Source: Puerhibacterium puerhi
GTDB lineage: Bacteria; Actinomycetota; Actinomycetes; Actinomycetales; Cellulomonadaceae
NCBI RefSeq assembly: GCF_009846865.1
Contig: NZ_WUWN01000005.1
Span: forward strand, 62,001 to 126,000
Reading direction: 5' to 3'
DNA length: 64,000 bases
Within the stretch, counting starts at the first letter, position 1; the number at the start of each line of letters is the position of its first letter. The notes below the pieces were generated by a model. That model was not told the origin of the DNA. It saw only the letters and a program-made list of their open reading frames with translations, and searched no databases. Position numbers and translations under genes: made by a program. Below are positions 27,254-35,845 of the stretch, piece after piece.

Positions 27254-27520
27254 GTGCGCTCCTTCCTCGGTGCTGCGGGTCTTCGGGGCTTCGGGTCTTC
27301 GGGCTTCCTGCGGGTGCGGCCGCCGGTGCGGCTGCGTCGAGGCCCCGTCCGGCCAGGTCTCCCTCCGCGTCCTTCTGGCGTCGGGGAAGTACGCCAGACC
27401 TCTCGCGGGAGGAGGCCTCGCGGGGCGGGGCCTCGGGGTCGTGCGATGTTCAGCTGTGTGGCACCGCCGTGCGGCACCTGCCGCCCGAGACGCCGTCGGA
27501 CCGTCGGTCCGCCGGACGTC
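27254..27520. other. Intergenic region between mraZ and rsmH
   Basis: No gene is supported in these 267 bases. Near the rsmH end a 15-16 base direct repeat, GGGTCTTCGGGGCTTC then GGGTCTTCGGGCTTC, starts at about 27277. I see no clear terminator, so mraZ, rsmH and ftsL may still share a transcript. Confidence 0.6.
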
Positions 27521-27970
27521 TCAGAACTGCAGGTCCGGGAAGATCTGCTCCGCCGTCTCGGAGTACGCGGACTCCTGCTCGGCGAGGTAGCCCTCCCAGG
27601 CCGTCTTGTCCCAGACCTCGACGCGGGTGCCGGCGCCGATCACGGCGACGTCCCGGTCGAGACCGGCGTACGCGCGCAGGGCCGGCGGGATGGAGACCCG
27701 GCCCTGCTTGTCCGGCACCTCGTCGCTCGCGCCCGACAGGAACACGCGCAGGTAGTCGCGCGCCTGACGGGAGGTCACGGGAGCCTGCCGGACCTGCTCG
27801 TACATGCGGGAGAACTCGTCCATCGGCAGCAGGAACAGGCACCTCTCCTGCCCTCGCGTCATGACGAGACCGTCGGCGAGCCGGGACCGGAACTTCGCGG
27901 GGAGGATCAGCCGGCCCTTCTCGTCGAGCTTGGGGGTGTACGTGCCCAGCAGAAGACCCGTGCCCAGCAT
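27521..27970 (-). CDS. mraZ: Transcriptional regulator MraZ
   Basis: A 149-aa protein with two AbrB-like modules: [21 protein letters not shown] and [20 protein letters not shown] with [11 protein letters not shown]. MraZ forms ring oligomers and binds direct repeats in front of its own gene, controlling the division and cell wall (dcw) cluster. ATG 27970 has GGGAG eight bases upstream; GTG 27988, behind GGGGAGG, is an equally possible start adding six residues. Three GTGGAG repeats with a 10-bp period lie about 50 bases upstream. Confidence 0.95.
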   Translation of the reverse strand: MLGTGLLLGTYTPKLDEKGRLILPAKFRSRLADGLVMTRGQERCLFLLPMDEFSRMYEQVRQAPVTSRQARDYLRVFLSGASDEVPDKQGRVSIPPALRAYAGLDRDVAVIGAGTRVEVWDKTAWEGYLAEQESAYSETAEQIFPDLQF

Positions 27971-28018
27971 CGGCTCGGCTCCCGCCACGGCTCGCACCTC
28001 CCCTCGCGCTCCCGCTCG

Positions 28019-28044
28019 CTCCACCGTACTCCACTTCCCTCCAC
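28019..28044 (-). promoter_or_regulatory. MraZ box in front of mraZ
   Basis: On the minus strand GTGGAG occurs three times at exact 10-bp spacing (plus-strand CTCCAC at 28019, 28029 and 28039). MraZ is known to bind three short direct repeats with 10-bp period upstream of mraZ; the placement here is as expected for autoregulation. A fourth CTCCAC stands at 28071. Confidence 0.8.
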
Positions 28045-28123
28045 CAGGCCTGGGAAAACACGGCGTGGCGCTCCACCGGGCGGGTGAAGATCCGCGGCGG
28101 AGCAGGTCATCGGCCCGGCGCCG

Positions 28124-28225
28124 GGGTGGAGGGCGGTGGAGGGCGAGTGGCAGCACGGCGGCGAGGACGCGGGGTGGAGGGCGGTGGCGGCCCGGCGGCG
28201 CGGTCGGCCGGGTGGAGGGCGGTGG
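28124..28225 (+). repeat. Three direct repeats resembling MraZ-box pairs
   Basis: The 16-mer GGGTGGAGGGCGGTGG occurs at 28124, 28172 and 28210. Each contains two GTGG cores exactly 10 bases apart (GTGGAG then GTGGAG or GTGGCG), the spacing of the MraZ box near mraZ but in the opposite orientation, facing moxR. Copies two and three share a further 13 bases. Confidence 0.75.
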
Positions 28226-28404
28226 CGGCCCGGCGGCGAGGGCGCGCGCTGCCGGGCCTGGTGCAGGTGCGCCGGCGGGCCGCGCGCGCCGTCCAGATCA
28301 CCCACCCCGACCACGCCCGGCCGGCGACCCGTGCGAGGCCCCGGGCCAGTAGGCTGCCGACACCGACGGTCGCGACGACGCGGACCGCCGGCAGCACCTG
28401 ACGC

Positions 28405-28475
28405 AGCACCGAGCAGTCGCACCCGAGCAGTCAGCAGCACCGAGTCAGCAAGCACCGAGTCAGCAGAAGCCGAGC
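28405..28475. repeat. Short CACCGAGTCAGCA repeats before moxR
   Basis: GCACCGAGTCAGCA is present twice in tandem, flanked by shorter variants (GCACCGAGCAGTC, CACCCGAGCAGTC, AAGCCGAGCTG). The array ends about 25 bases before the moxR start, in the probable 5' untranslated region. Confidence 0.7.
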
Positions 28476-28501
28476 TGGGCCAGTGGTCCTCGGAGGTCGC
28501 C

Positions 28502-29539
<1,038 letters not shown>

Positions 29540-29541
29540 CG

Positions 29542-30846
29542 ATGCCGCGCCGCGCCGTCGCGCCGCTGCGCCGCCTGGCCCGGGCACGCCTGACGCGCCG
29601 CGGGGCCACCCTCCTGGTCGTGGGCGCGCTGCTGGCGGTGGCGGGCGCGCTGCTCGCGCTGCCCGACGTCGTGGCGCTCGGCGCCGCGGCGCTGCTCGCC
29701 GTGGCGGTCGCGGTGGGCACGCTCGCCGCGCGGGGCCTCGAGTCGGGCCGTGGCGCGCTGACCGTCGACCGGCGGGTGCAGCCGCACCCGGTGGTGCGCG
29801 GGCAGCGCGGCGACACCCACCTGGTCGTCGCCGCGCGGTCGGCGAGCCCGGCCGCGTACGAGCGGCTGGCGCGGCTGCGCCTGTCCGAGCAGGCCGCTCA
29901 CGAGCTGGTGGGGCCCGAGGGCGTCCGTGCCCGCGTCTCGGCGCGGGCCGACCGCGTCGAGGTGCGCTACGGCCTGCACCCGCGCCGCCGCGGCCGCTGG
30001 ACGCTCGGCCCGCTGCTGACCACCCGCACCGACGTCTTCGGCCTGGTGCGCACCACCGAGCCGCTCGGTGCGGCCACCACCGTGGCCGTGTGGCCGTGGA
30101 CGACCGAGCTGCCGCTGCGCTCGGCGCTGCTGGGCGACGTCGAGCACGCCGCCGCCGGCAGCCGGCTCTCCTCCCCCGACGACTCCGTGGTCCGCGAGTA
30201 CGTCGCGGGCGACGACCCGCGCCGGGTGCACTGGCCCAGCGCCGCCCGCCGCGGACGGCTCATGGTGCGCAGCGACGAGGCGGCCGGCGTGCGCCCGGTG
30301 AGCGTCCTGCTCGACCGGGCGCTGCTGCCGGCCCCCGGCGCGCTGCGCTCGGTCGCCGGGCTGACCGAGCACGACGGCGAGTGGGCGGTCGAGCTCACCG
30401 CCTCCGTCGCGCTGGCGTTCCTGGCCGCGGGCCACCCGGTGCGGCTCGTCGGCACGGCCACGACCCCGCCGGCCGCGGTGCCGTTCGTCACCGGCACCGC
30501 CACGGGCCGCGGGGCGCTGCTCGACGCGACGGTGGACCTGACCGGCACCGGGAACGCCGAGGAGGCCCGCCGCGGTCTCGTGACGACCGTCCGGGCGCTG
30601 CGCGCGATCCGCACCGGCGGCGAGGCCCTGCTGGCCGTGCTGCCCGCGCTGCCCCCCGCCACCACCCTGGACCTCGCCGGCCTGGCGGGCGAGGGCGGCT
30701 GCCACGCGCTCGTCGTGGCCGCGCACGCCGCCGACGGCGACGAGACCGTCACCGCGCTGCGCGCCGCCGGCTGGCGCGCCGTCGCGGCGCGACCGGGCGA
30801 GCCCGCCGAGCAGGCGTGGGCCGACCTGACGGAGGCACGCCGATGA
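29542..30846 (+). CDS. DUF58 domain membrane protein
   Basis: A 434-aa protein with two N-terminal hydrophobic segments (TLLVVGALLAVAGALLALPD and VALGAAALLAVAVAVGTLA), a beta-rich middle, and the DUF58 signature DDSVVREYVAGDDPRRVHW followed by SAARRGRLMVR, which continues into a von Willebrand-like fold. It starts two bases after the moxR stop and its own stop overlaps the next start, so the three genes form one operon. Confidence 0.9.
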   Translation: MPRRAVAPLRRLARARLTRRGATLLVVGALLAVAGALLALPDVVALGAAALLAVAVAVGTLAARGLESGRGALTVDRRVQPHPVVRGQRGDTHLVVAARSASPAAYERLARLRLSEQAAHELVGPEGVRARVSARADRVEVRYGLHPRRRGRWTLGPLLTTRTDVFGLVRTTEPLGAATTVAVWPWTTELPLRSALLGDVEHAAAGSRLSSPDDSVVREYVAGDDPRRVHWPSAARRGRLMVRSDEAAGVRPVSVLLDRALLPAPGALRSVAGLTEHDGEWAVELTASVALAFLAAGHPVRLVGTATTPPAAVPFVTGTATGRGALLDATVDLTGTGNAEEARRGLVTTVRALRAIRTGGEALLAVLPALPPATTLDLAGLAGEGGCHALVVAAHAADGDETVTALRAAGWRAVAARPGEPAEQAWADLTEARR

Positions 30847-33110
30847 CCGCCTCGCGCCGCACCCCGCACCTGCTGGCCGCCACTGGCCTGGTCACCCTGG
30901 CGACCGGCGCGTCGCTGCTCGGCCTCACCGCCGTCGTCCTGCCCGGGCCGTGGGTCGGCGCCGGCCTGGTCGGGATCGTGCTCGTCGCGGCGGCGGCGGC
31001 CGGCACCCGGGCGGCCATCGGCGCGCGCCGCGCCGGACGGTCCGGCGCTGCCGACGACGGCGGCGTGGGCTCCGTGCTGCCGACGCTGGCCGCCGCGCTC
31101 GTCGGCGCCTGGTACCTCCTGGCCCGGTACGGCGCCCCGGGCGAGGGGCCGCGCTGGGTCCCCGGCCCCGACGCCGTCGGCAGGGTGGTGGACCGGCTCG
31201 GCCAGGCCGGCGAGATCATGCGCGGCGAGGTCGCTCCGGTGGTCGGCAGCGCGCCGATCGCGATGCTCTGCGTCGGCGGCGCGGTGGTCGTGCTGCTCGT
31301 CGCCGACGCGCTGGCCTCGGGGCTGCGCCACCCGCTGCTGGGCGGGGTCCCGGTCCTGGTGCTCTGGTTCCCGCCCCTGGTGCTGGTGGGCCGGGTGCCG
31401 TGGGGCGTGTTCGTCGTCACGGTCGCAGCGTTGCTGCTGACGCTCGCCCTGGACGGCGCGCCGGCGCCGGGACGCCGCAGCACCTCCTCGGCGGCGGCCT
31501 CGGCCGTGCGCCGCGCCGGCCGCCGGCGCACGGCGTCCACGACCGCCACCGCGGCCGTCGTCGCCGTCGCGGCGCTGCTCGCCGGCACGGGTGCCGGCGT
31601 GCTGCCCGGCGGCTCGGGGTCGTGGACCGACGCCTTCACCACCACGGCGCGCACCGTGCGCCTCTCCGAGGACCTCGACATGTACCGCAGCCTCACCGCC
31701 CGGTCGGACGAGGTGGTCCTGCGGTACACGAGCTCCACCGGCGACGACGTCGGGCCGCTGCGGATCATGACGCTCTCGGCGTTCGACGGCCGGGACTGGG
31801 GCCGCGGCCCGCAGCGCGAGGGCGACCCGTTCGGACCCGACGACGTGCTCGCCCCGACCGACGCCCCCCTGACCGGTGACCGGGTGGAGCTCGACGTGAC
31901 CGTCGGCACGCTCCGCGAGGACCAGCTGCCCGTGTCCATCGAGCCGCGGGACGTCGTGAGCCCCGCCGACGGGTGGCGCTACGACCCCGCGCGCGACGAG
32001 CTGGTCGGTGGCCCGCGGACGCAGCAGGGCGACCGCTACGAGATCGGCGTGCGACCCCGGGTGCTGACGCCGGAGCGGCTGCGCGGGGCGCCCGCGGCCG
32101 ACGACGTCGACGACGCGTTCCTCGCGGTGCCGGAGTCCGCGCACGCGGCCGACGTGGCGGCCACGGCCGCCGAGGTCGCCGGCGCCGAGCCCACGCGCTA
32201 CGACCAGGCCGTGGCGCTGCAGACCTTCCTGCGCGACACCACCCGGTTCACCTACGACACGGAGGTGCCGCGCGGCCGCACGGGCGACGCGGTGTGGGAC
32301 TTCCTGCAGCAGCGCACGGGCTACTGCGTGCAGTTCGCGACGACCATGGTCGTGATGGCCCGCGCGCTGGGCATCCCGGCGCGCCTGGCGGTCGGCTTCC
32401 TGCCCGGGCGCACCGACGACGACGGCGTGTGGGAGGTCACCGGGCAGGACTCGCACGCCTGGCCCGAGCTGTGGTTCGAGGACACGGGCTGGGTGCGGTT
32501 CGAGCCCACCCCCGCCGTGCAGACGGGCGCCGCCCCCCGGTACGCCGACCCGTCGCTGGCCACGGGCACGCCGCCCCAGCAGCCGTCGCTGGAGCAGGAG
32601 CGCCCGCGCGGTCCGGCCGCCTCGGCCGCCGCGCCGCTGCCGACGCTCTCGCCGTCCACGGCGCCCTCCCCCGGGGTCACCGCCGAGCGGGGCACCCCGT
32701 GGGGCGCCTGGGCCGGCGCCGTCGGGGTGCTGCTGGCGGCCGCCGGGGCGGTGTGGCTCTGGCTGCGGCGACGGGAGGGGGCCGACCGGCGGCTCGACCC
32801 GGAGCGCGCCTGGGACCGGGTGCTGGTGGCGCTGGCGCGCCAGGGCGTGACGCTGCCGCCGGCGACGACGCCGCGCGCCGCGCCCGAGGCGGTCGCCGCC
32901 GGGCTGGAGTCCCGGACCGGCCGCACCCTCGGCTCCGAGGCGCAGGCCGCGCTGCACCGGCTCGCGCGCGCGGTGGAGGACTCGCGCTACGCGCGCCGTG
33001 CGCCCGACCTCGCCCCCGAGGAGCTCGAGGCCCTCGTCGCCACGGTGACCGCGGCAGTCGCGGGGACGGAGCGGCCGGCGCGCGAGCGCGCGGCGGCAGG
33101 GGCCGGCTGA
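30843..33110 (+). CDS. Transglutaminase-like membrane protein (TgpA/DUF3488-DUF4129 type)
   Basis: A 755-aa protein. Residues 1-270 contain six to seven membrane helices; an extracytoplasmic transglutaminase core follows with Cys in RTGYCVQFATTMVVMARA (about C495) and His in GQDSHAWPELWFE (about H538); a Pro/Ser linker, one more helix (GAWAGAVGVLLAAAGAVWLW) and a DUF4129-like C-terminus end it. The start ATG overlaps the DUF58 stop. It probably crosslinks or cleaves an envelope protein with help of MoxR; the substrate is unknown. Confidence 0.92.
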   Translation: MTASRRTPHLLAATGLVTLATGASLLGLTAVVLPGPWVGAGLVGIVLVAAAAAGTRAAIGARRAGRSGAADDGGVGSVLPTLAAALVGAWYLLARYGAPGEGPRWVPGPDAVGRVVDRLGQAGEIMRGEVAPVVGSAPIAMLCVGGAVVVLLVADALASGLRHPLLGGVPVLVLWFPPLVLVGRVPWGVFVVTVAALLLTLALDGAPAPGRRSTSSAAASAVRRAGRRRTASTTATAAVVAVAALLAGTGAGVLPGGSGSWTDAFTTTARTVRLSEDLDMYRSLTARSDEVVLRYTSSTGDDVGPLRIMTLSAFDGRDWGRGPQREGDPFGPDDVLAPTDAPLTGDRVELDVTVGTLREDQLPVSIEPRDVVSPADGWRYDPARDELVGGPRTQQGDRYEIGVRPRVLTPERLRGAPAADDVDDAFLAVPESAHAADVAATAAEVAGAEPTRYDQAVALQTFLRDTTRFTYDTEVPRGRTGDAVWDFLQQRTGYCVQFATTMVVMARALGIPARLAVGFLPGRTDDDGVWEVTGQDSHAWPELWFEDTGWVRFEPTPAVQTGAAPRYADPSLATGTPPQQPSLEQERPRGPAASAAAPLPTLSPSTAPSPGVTAERGTPWGAWAGAVGVLLAAAGAVWLWLRRREGADRRLDPERAWDRVLVALARQGVTLPPATTPRAAPEAVAAGLESRTGRTLGSEAQAALHRLARAVEDSRYARRAPDLAPEELEALVATVTAAVAGTERPARERAAAGAG

Positions 33111-33118
33111 GGGCTCAC

Positions 33119-33150
33119 CGCCCGACGCCCGGGACCGGGGGCGTCGGGCG
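33119..33150 (+). terminator. Terminator of the moxR operon
   Basis: A perfect 12-bp stem (CGCCCGACGCCC with its complement) and an 8-base loop start eight bases after the operon's last stop codon. Confidence 0.82.
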
Positions 33151-33517
33151 GGGGCCCCGGGCTGCCGCCCCGCTCGGCGGCCGAGCCCGAGCGTCCCGCT
33201 GCGTCGCCGACCGCGTCGCCGACCGCGGGGCCGGAAGGCGACGCGCCGGGACGCTCGACACCCACCCCCGGCGGGCCCGCCCGCCACCGTCCCGGTATGT
33301 CGCCCACCGCGGGCCGGAAGGCGACGCGCCGGGACGCTCGACGGCCCGCACGGCGCCAGGCCAGCGGCAGGGTCGGCGCCAGGACATCAGCCGGGTCAGG
33401 GCCGACGCCCGGTAGGTGAGCAAGGCGCGTCCGCGCCCACGCCGGCGCAGAGCGCAAGCGCCCCGCGCCCCTGGCGGGACGCGGGGACGGCTACGTGGAG
33501 CGTGCGGTCGCGCAGGC
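33151..33517. other. Non-coding stretch with direct repeats
   Basis: No gene is supported between the operon terminator and the DUF3040 gene. The stretch contains a 12-bp tandem CGTCGCCGACCG (33202-33225) and the 31-bp exact repeat listed separately. Long open frames crossing it are GC-driven shadows. Confidence 0.6.
33229..33342. repeat. 31-bp exact direct repeat, 83 bp apart
   Basis: The same 31 bases occur at 33229-33259 and 33312-33342, containing GGAAGGCGACGCGCCGGGAC. The surrounding bases are also partly similar (ACCGCGG before each copy). The pair may be the trace of a local duplication or a deletion hot spot. Confidence 0.85.
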
Positions 33518-33943
33518 TCAGCGCTGGTTGCGCCGGCGCTCCCAGCGTTCCTCGAGCCGGGCGATGAACCCGTCCTTGCTGGCCGTGGTGGTGCGGTGCG
33601 GACCCCGGCCGCCGCCCTTCTTGCCCTGCGGACGGCGGTCGACGCCGCCGTCGGCGCGGACCGTCCCCTGCGGGCCCTTCGAGCGGGGCGCTGCGGCGAA
33701 GGCCCAGGCGACTGCGGCGAACATCACGACGAAGCCGATCACGCCGACGACCGTGTGACCGGTCGCCGCACCCAGGACGAGCACGAGCAGACCGATCGCG
33801 AGGCCGACGCCTGCAACGACGTAGCGCACGACGGGACGGCGACGACCCGTCTGCTGGAAGGTTGTGGCGAGCCGGGGATCGTCGCTGGTCAGCGCGCGCT
33901 CCATCTGTTCCAGCACGCGCTGCTCGTACTCGGAAAGAGGCAT
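33518..33943 (-). CDS. DUF3040 domain membrane protein
   Basis: A 141-aa protein: MPLSEYEQRVLEQMERAL is the conserved DUF3040 opening, followed by two helices (YVVAGVGLAIGLLVLVLGA and VVGVIGFVVMFAAVAWAFA) and a basic tail. It is typical for actinobacteria in the neighbourhood of mraZ and dinB. Function is unknown. It starts 27 bases after the dinB stop and may be read through from dinB. Confidence 0.9.
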   Translation of the reverse strand: MPLSEYEQRVLEQMERALTSDDPRLATTFQQTGRRRPVVRYVVAGVGLAIGLLVLVLGAATGHTVVGVIGFVVMFAAVAWAFAAAPRSKGPQGTVRADGGVDRRPQGKKGGGRGPHRTTTASKDGFIARLEERWERRRNQR

Positions 33944-33970
33944 CGAGACCCCCGGTCGGTGGGTGGAGTA

Positions 33971-35242
33971 CTACCGAGTCCAGGATAGGCCCGCCGCGTC
34001 AGGCTCGGTAGTCGGGCGGGGTTCGGCTCGCGCGCCGAGGCTGATCGAGCTGCTGCCGAAGCGCTGACGCACCGCGTCCAGCGCGAGCTCCGCCTCGCGA
34101 CGAGCCTCACCACGGGGTGAGGCCGCCTCCTCGAGCGTCGGCTGCTCGGCCAGGCCCGCGCGGGCCGAGAGGTTCTCCATCCGCACGCCGACGAGGCGCA
34201 CCGGCAGGCCGCGCAGGTCGGCGGCGGCCAGCAGCTCGCGGGACACGAGGTAGATCTCCCTGCCGACGTCCGTGGGACCGTTCAGGGTGCGCGAGCGCGT
34301 CAGCGTGCGGAAGTCGCTGGTGCGGACCTTGACCGCCACCGTGCGCCCCACGAGGCCCTGCCCGCGCAGCCGTGCTGCCACCTTGTCCGCCAGCGCGAGG
34401 ACGTGCTTCTCCACCGCGCGCAGGTCCCACAGGTCCTGCGCGAAGGTCGTCTCGGCGCCGATGCTGCGCTCGTCGCGGCCCGGGACGACGGGACGCGGGT
34501 CGCGCCCCCAGGCGAGGTCGTGCAGGTGCGCGCCGGCGACCTTGCCCACCGCCGCCTGCAGCGTGGCGACGTCGGTGTCCGCGAGCTGCGCGACGGACGT
34601 GATCCCCCACCGGCCGAGGGCCTGCTCCGTCTTCTCCCCCACCCCCCACAGCGCGCCGACCGGCAGCGTGCGCAGGAACGCGACCGTCGCGTCCGCGGGC
34701 ACCAGCAGCATCCCGTCGGGCTTGGCGTGGGTGGACGCGAGCTTCGCCACGAACTTGTTCTGCGCGATCCCCACGGAGCACGTGACGCCGTGCCGGGCGT
34801 GCACCAGCTCGCGCAGCCGCGCCCCGATGACCGTGGGCGGGCCCAGGCGCCGCCGCGCCCCGCTGACGTCGAGGAAGGCCTCGTCCACGCTCACCTGCTC
34901 CACCAGCGCGGTGATCTGGCCGAGCAGCTCCATGATCGAGCGCGACACGTCCTGGTAGAGCCGGTGGTCCGGCGGCACCACCACGGCCTGCGGGCACAGC
35001 CGCAGCGCGGAGGCCATCGACATCGCCGACCGCACGCCGAAGGCTCGCGCCTCGTAGGTCGCGGCGAGGACCACGCCGCGCTCCCGGCCGCCGACGATGA
35101 CGGGCAGCCCGCGCAGCTCCGGCCGCCGCGCGAGCTCGCACGAGGCGAAGAAGGCGTCCATGTCGACGTGCATGATCGACGTGCCGCTCTCGTCGGCGCC
35201 CCAGTCGCGCTTCGCGGTCGCCGACCGCGGGGCTCTGCTCAC
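33971..35242 (-). CDS. dinB: DNA polymerase IV
   Basis: A 423-aa Y-family lesion-bypass polymerase. Catalytic carboxylates lie in MHVDMDAFFASCE and VSVDEAFLDVSG; the thumb HhH region (LWGVGEKTEQALGRWGI) and the little-finger domain (RTVAVKVRTSDFRTL) follow. The GTG at 35242 overlaps the stop of the preceding gene (GTGA), so it is translationally coupled. The C-terminus lacks an obvious clamp-binding QLxLF motif in the last residues. Transcription should start at the SOS-controlled promoter near 35769-35794. Confidence 0.95.
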   Translation of the reverse strand: MSRAPRSATAKRDWGADESGTSIMHVDMDAFFASCELARRPELRGLPVIVGGRERGVVLAATYEARAFGVRSAMSMASALRLCPQAVVVPPDHRLYQDVSRSIMELLGQITALVEQVSVDEAFLDVSGARRRLGPPTVIGARLRELVHARHGVTCSVGIAQNKFVAKLASTHAKPDGMLLVPADATVAFLRTLPVGALWGVGEKTEQALGRWGITSVAQLADTDVATLQAAVGKVAGAHLHDLAWGRDPRPVVPGRDERSIGAETTFAQDLWDLRAVEKHVLALADKVAARLRGQGLVGRTVAVKVRTSDFRTLTRSRTLNGPTDVGREIYLVSRELLAAADLRGLPVRLVGVRMENLSARAGLAEQPTLEEAASPRGEARREAELALDAVRQRFGSSSISLGARAEPRPTTEPDAAGLSWTR

Positions 35243-35727
35243 GAGGCCGCCGACGTCAGGCGCAGCGGGCGCGAGAACCCGGCGTCGGGGTCGACCACCA
35301 TCGCGACCTCGTCGCGGAAGTCCTCGGCGCACGCCGCCAGCTCGTCGGCCCGCTGCGGCGCCACCTGCTCGCCGTGGCCGGCGTCGACCGCGGCGCGCAG
35401 GCGTGCCCCCGAGGCGAAGTAGACGGACCACGCCGCGAGCTGCGGCTCCACCAGCGCGAGCATCTCCCAGACGGTCTTCGCCCCGGAGCGCGGACCGGGG
35501 CGGCCCCGGAGCGCCACGACGGCCGCCGCGCTGCGCAGCGCGGCCAGGTGCGCGTGCAGGAACCGGTCGGCCGGGTCCGACGCCTCCGCCGCCTCGGCGA
35601 GCTCCGCGTCGGCGACGCTCAGCAGACGGGTCACCTCGGCGGGCACGGCCCGCGGCCCCGCCCCCGTCCGTGCGGCCGTCTCCGACCCGCCCGCCGCCGT
35701 GCGGCGTGCCGTGTGCTCCAGGGTCAT
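35239..35727 (-). CDS. SAV_6107-type HEPN-like protein
   Basis: A 162-aa all-helical protein (VTRLLSVADAELAEAAEA, RFLHAHLAALRSAAAVVAL, SVYFASGARLRAAVDAG). Proteins of this type are commonly found next to dinB in actinobacteria and are described as HEPN-domain proteins. The RX4-6H ribonuclease motif of toxic HEPN proteins is not clearly present. As first gene behind the SOS box and overlapping dinB, it belongs to the damage response; its molecular role is unknown. Confidence 0.78.
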   Translation of the reverse strand: MTLEHTARRTAAGGSETAARTGAGPRAVPAEVTRLLSVADAELAEAAEASDPADRFLHAHLAALRSAAAVVALRGRPGPRSGAKTVWEMLALVEPQLAAWSVYFASGARLRAAVDAGHGEQVAPQRADELAACAEDFRDEVAMVVDPDAGFSRPLRLTSAAS

Positions 35728-35768
35728 CGCAGACCTCCCGTCTGAGCGCTCCCCGCGCCCCTCCAGTG

Positions 35769-35794
35769 TCGAACACGTGTTCGAAGCCTGTCAA
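35769..35794 (-). promoter_or_regulatory. SOS (LexA) box and promoter of the HEPN-dinB operon
   Basis: TCGAACACGTGTTCGA (35769-35784) is a perfect 16-bp palindrome matching the actinobacterial LexA site. On the minus strand a consensus TTGACA (35794-35789) precedes it, so LexA would sit between -35 and -10. The divergent gene starts 62 bases away and could also be affected. Confidence 0.9.
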
Positions 35795-35845
35795 TCCGTG
35801 GCGCGCACGCCCGCCGGGACGGCTCCCGTCGGTGAGACTGGACCC

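Larger units (their letters stand above)
28045..28501. other. Divergent control region between mraZ and the moxR operon
   Basis: No gene is supported here. The segment holds three plus-strand copies of GGGTGGAGGGCGGTGG (28124-28139, 28172-28187, 28210-28225) and, closer to moxR, a run of CACCGAG/AGTCAGCA repeats (about 28405-28475). Promoters for both directions must lie here, but I cannot place them with certainty. Confidence 0.6.

Noticed and set aside
29967-33287. 1106-aa minus-strand frame opposite the DUF58 and transglutaminase genes
   Set aside because: No recognisable domain, and the plus-strand genes have clear catalytic motifs and overlapping starts and stops.
35239-35727. HEPN toxin of a toxin-antitoxin or defence pair
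   Set aside because: No nucleotidyltransferase (MNT) partner or clear ribonuclease motif; the gene is coupled to dinB under an SOS box instead.
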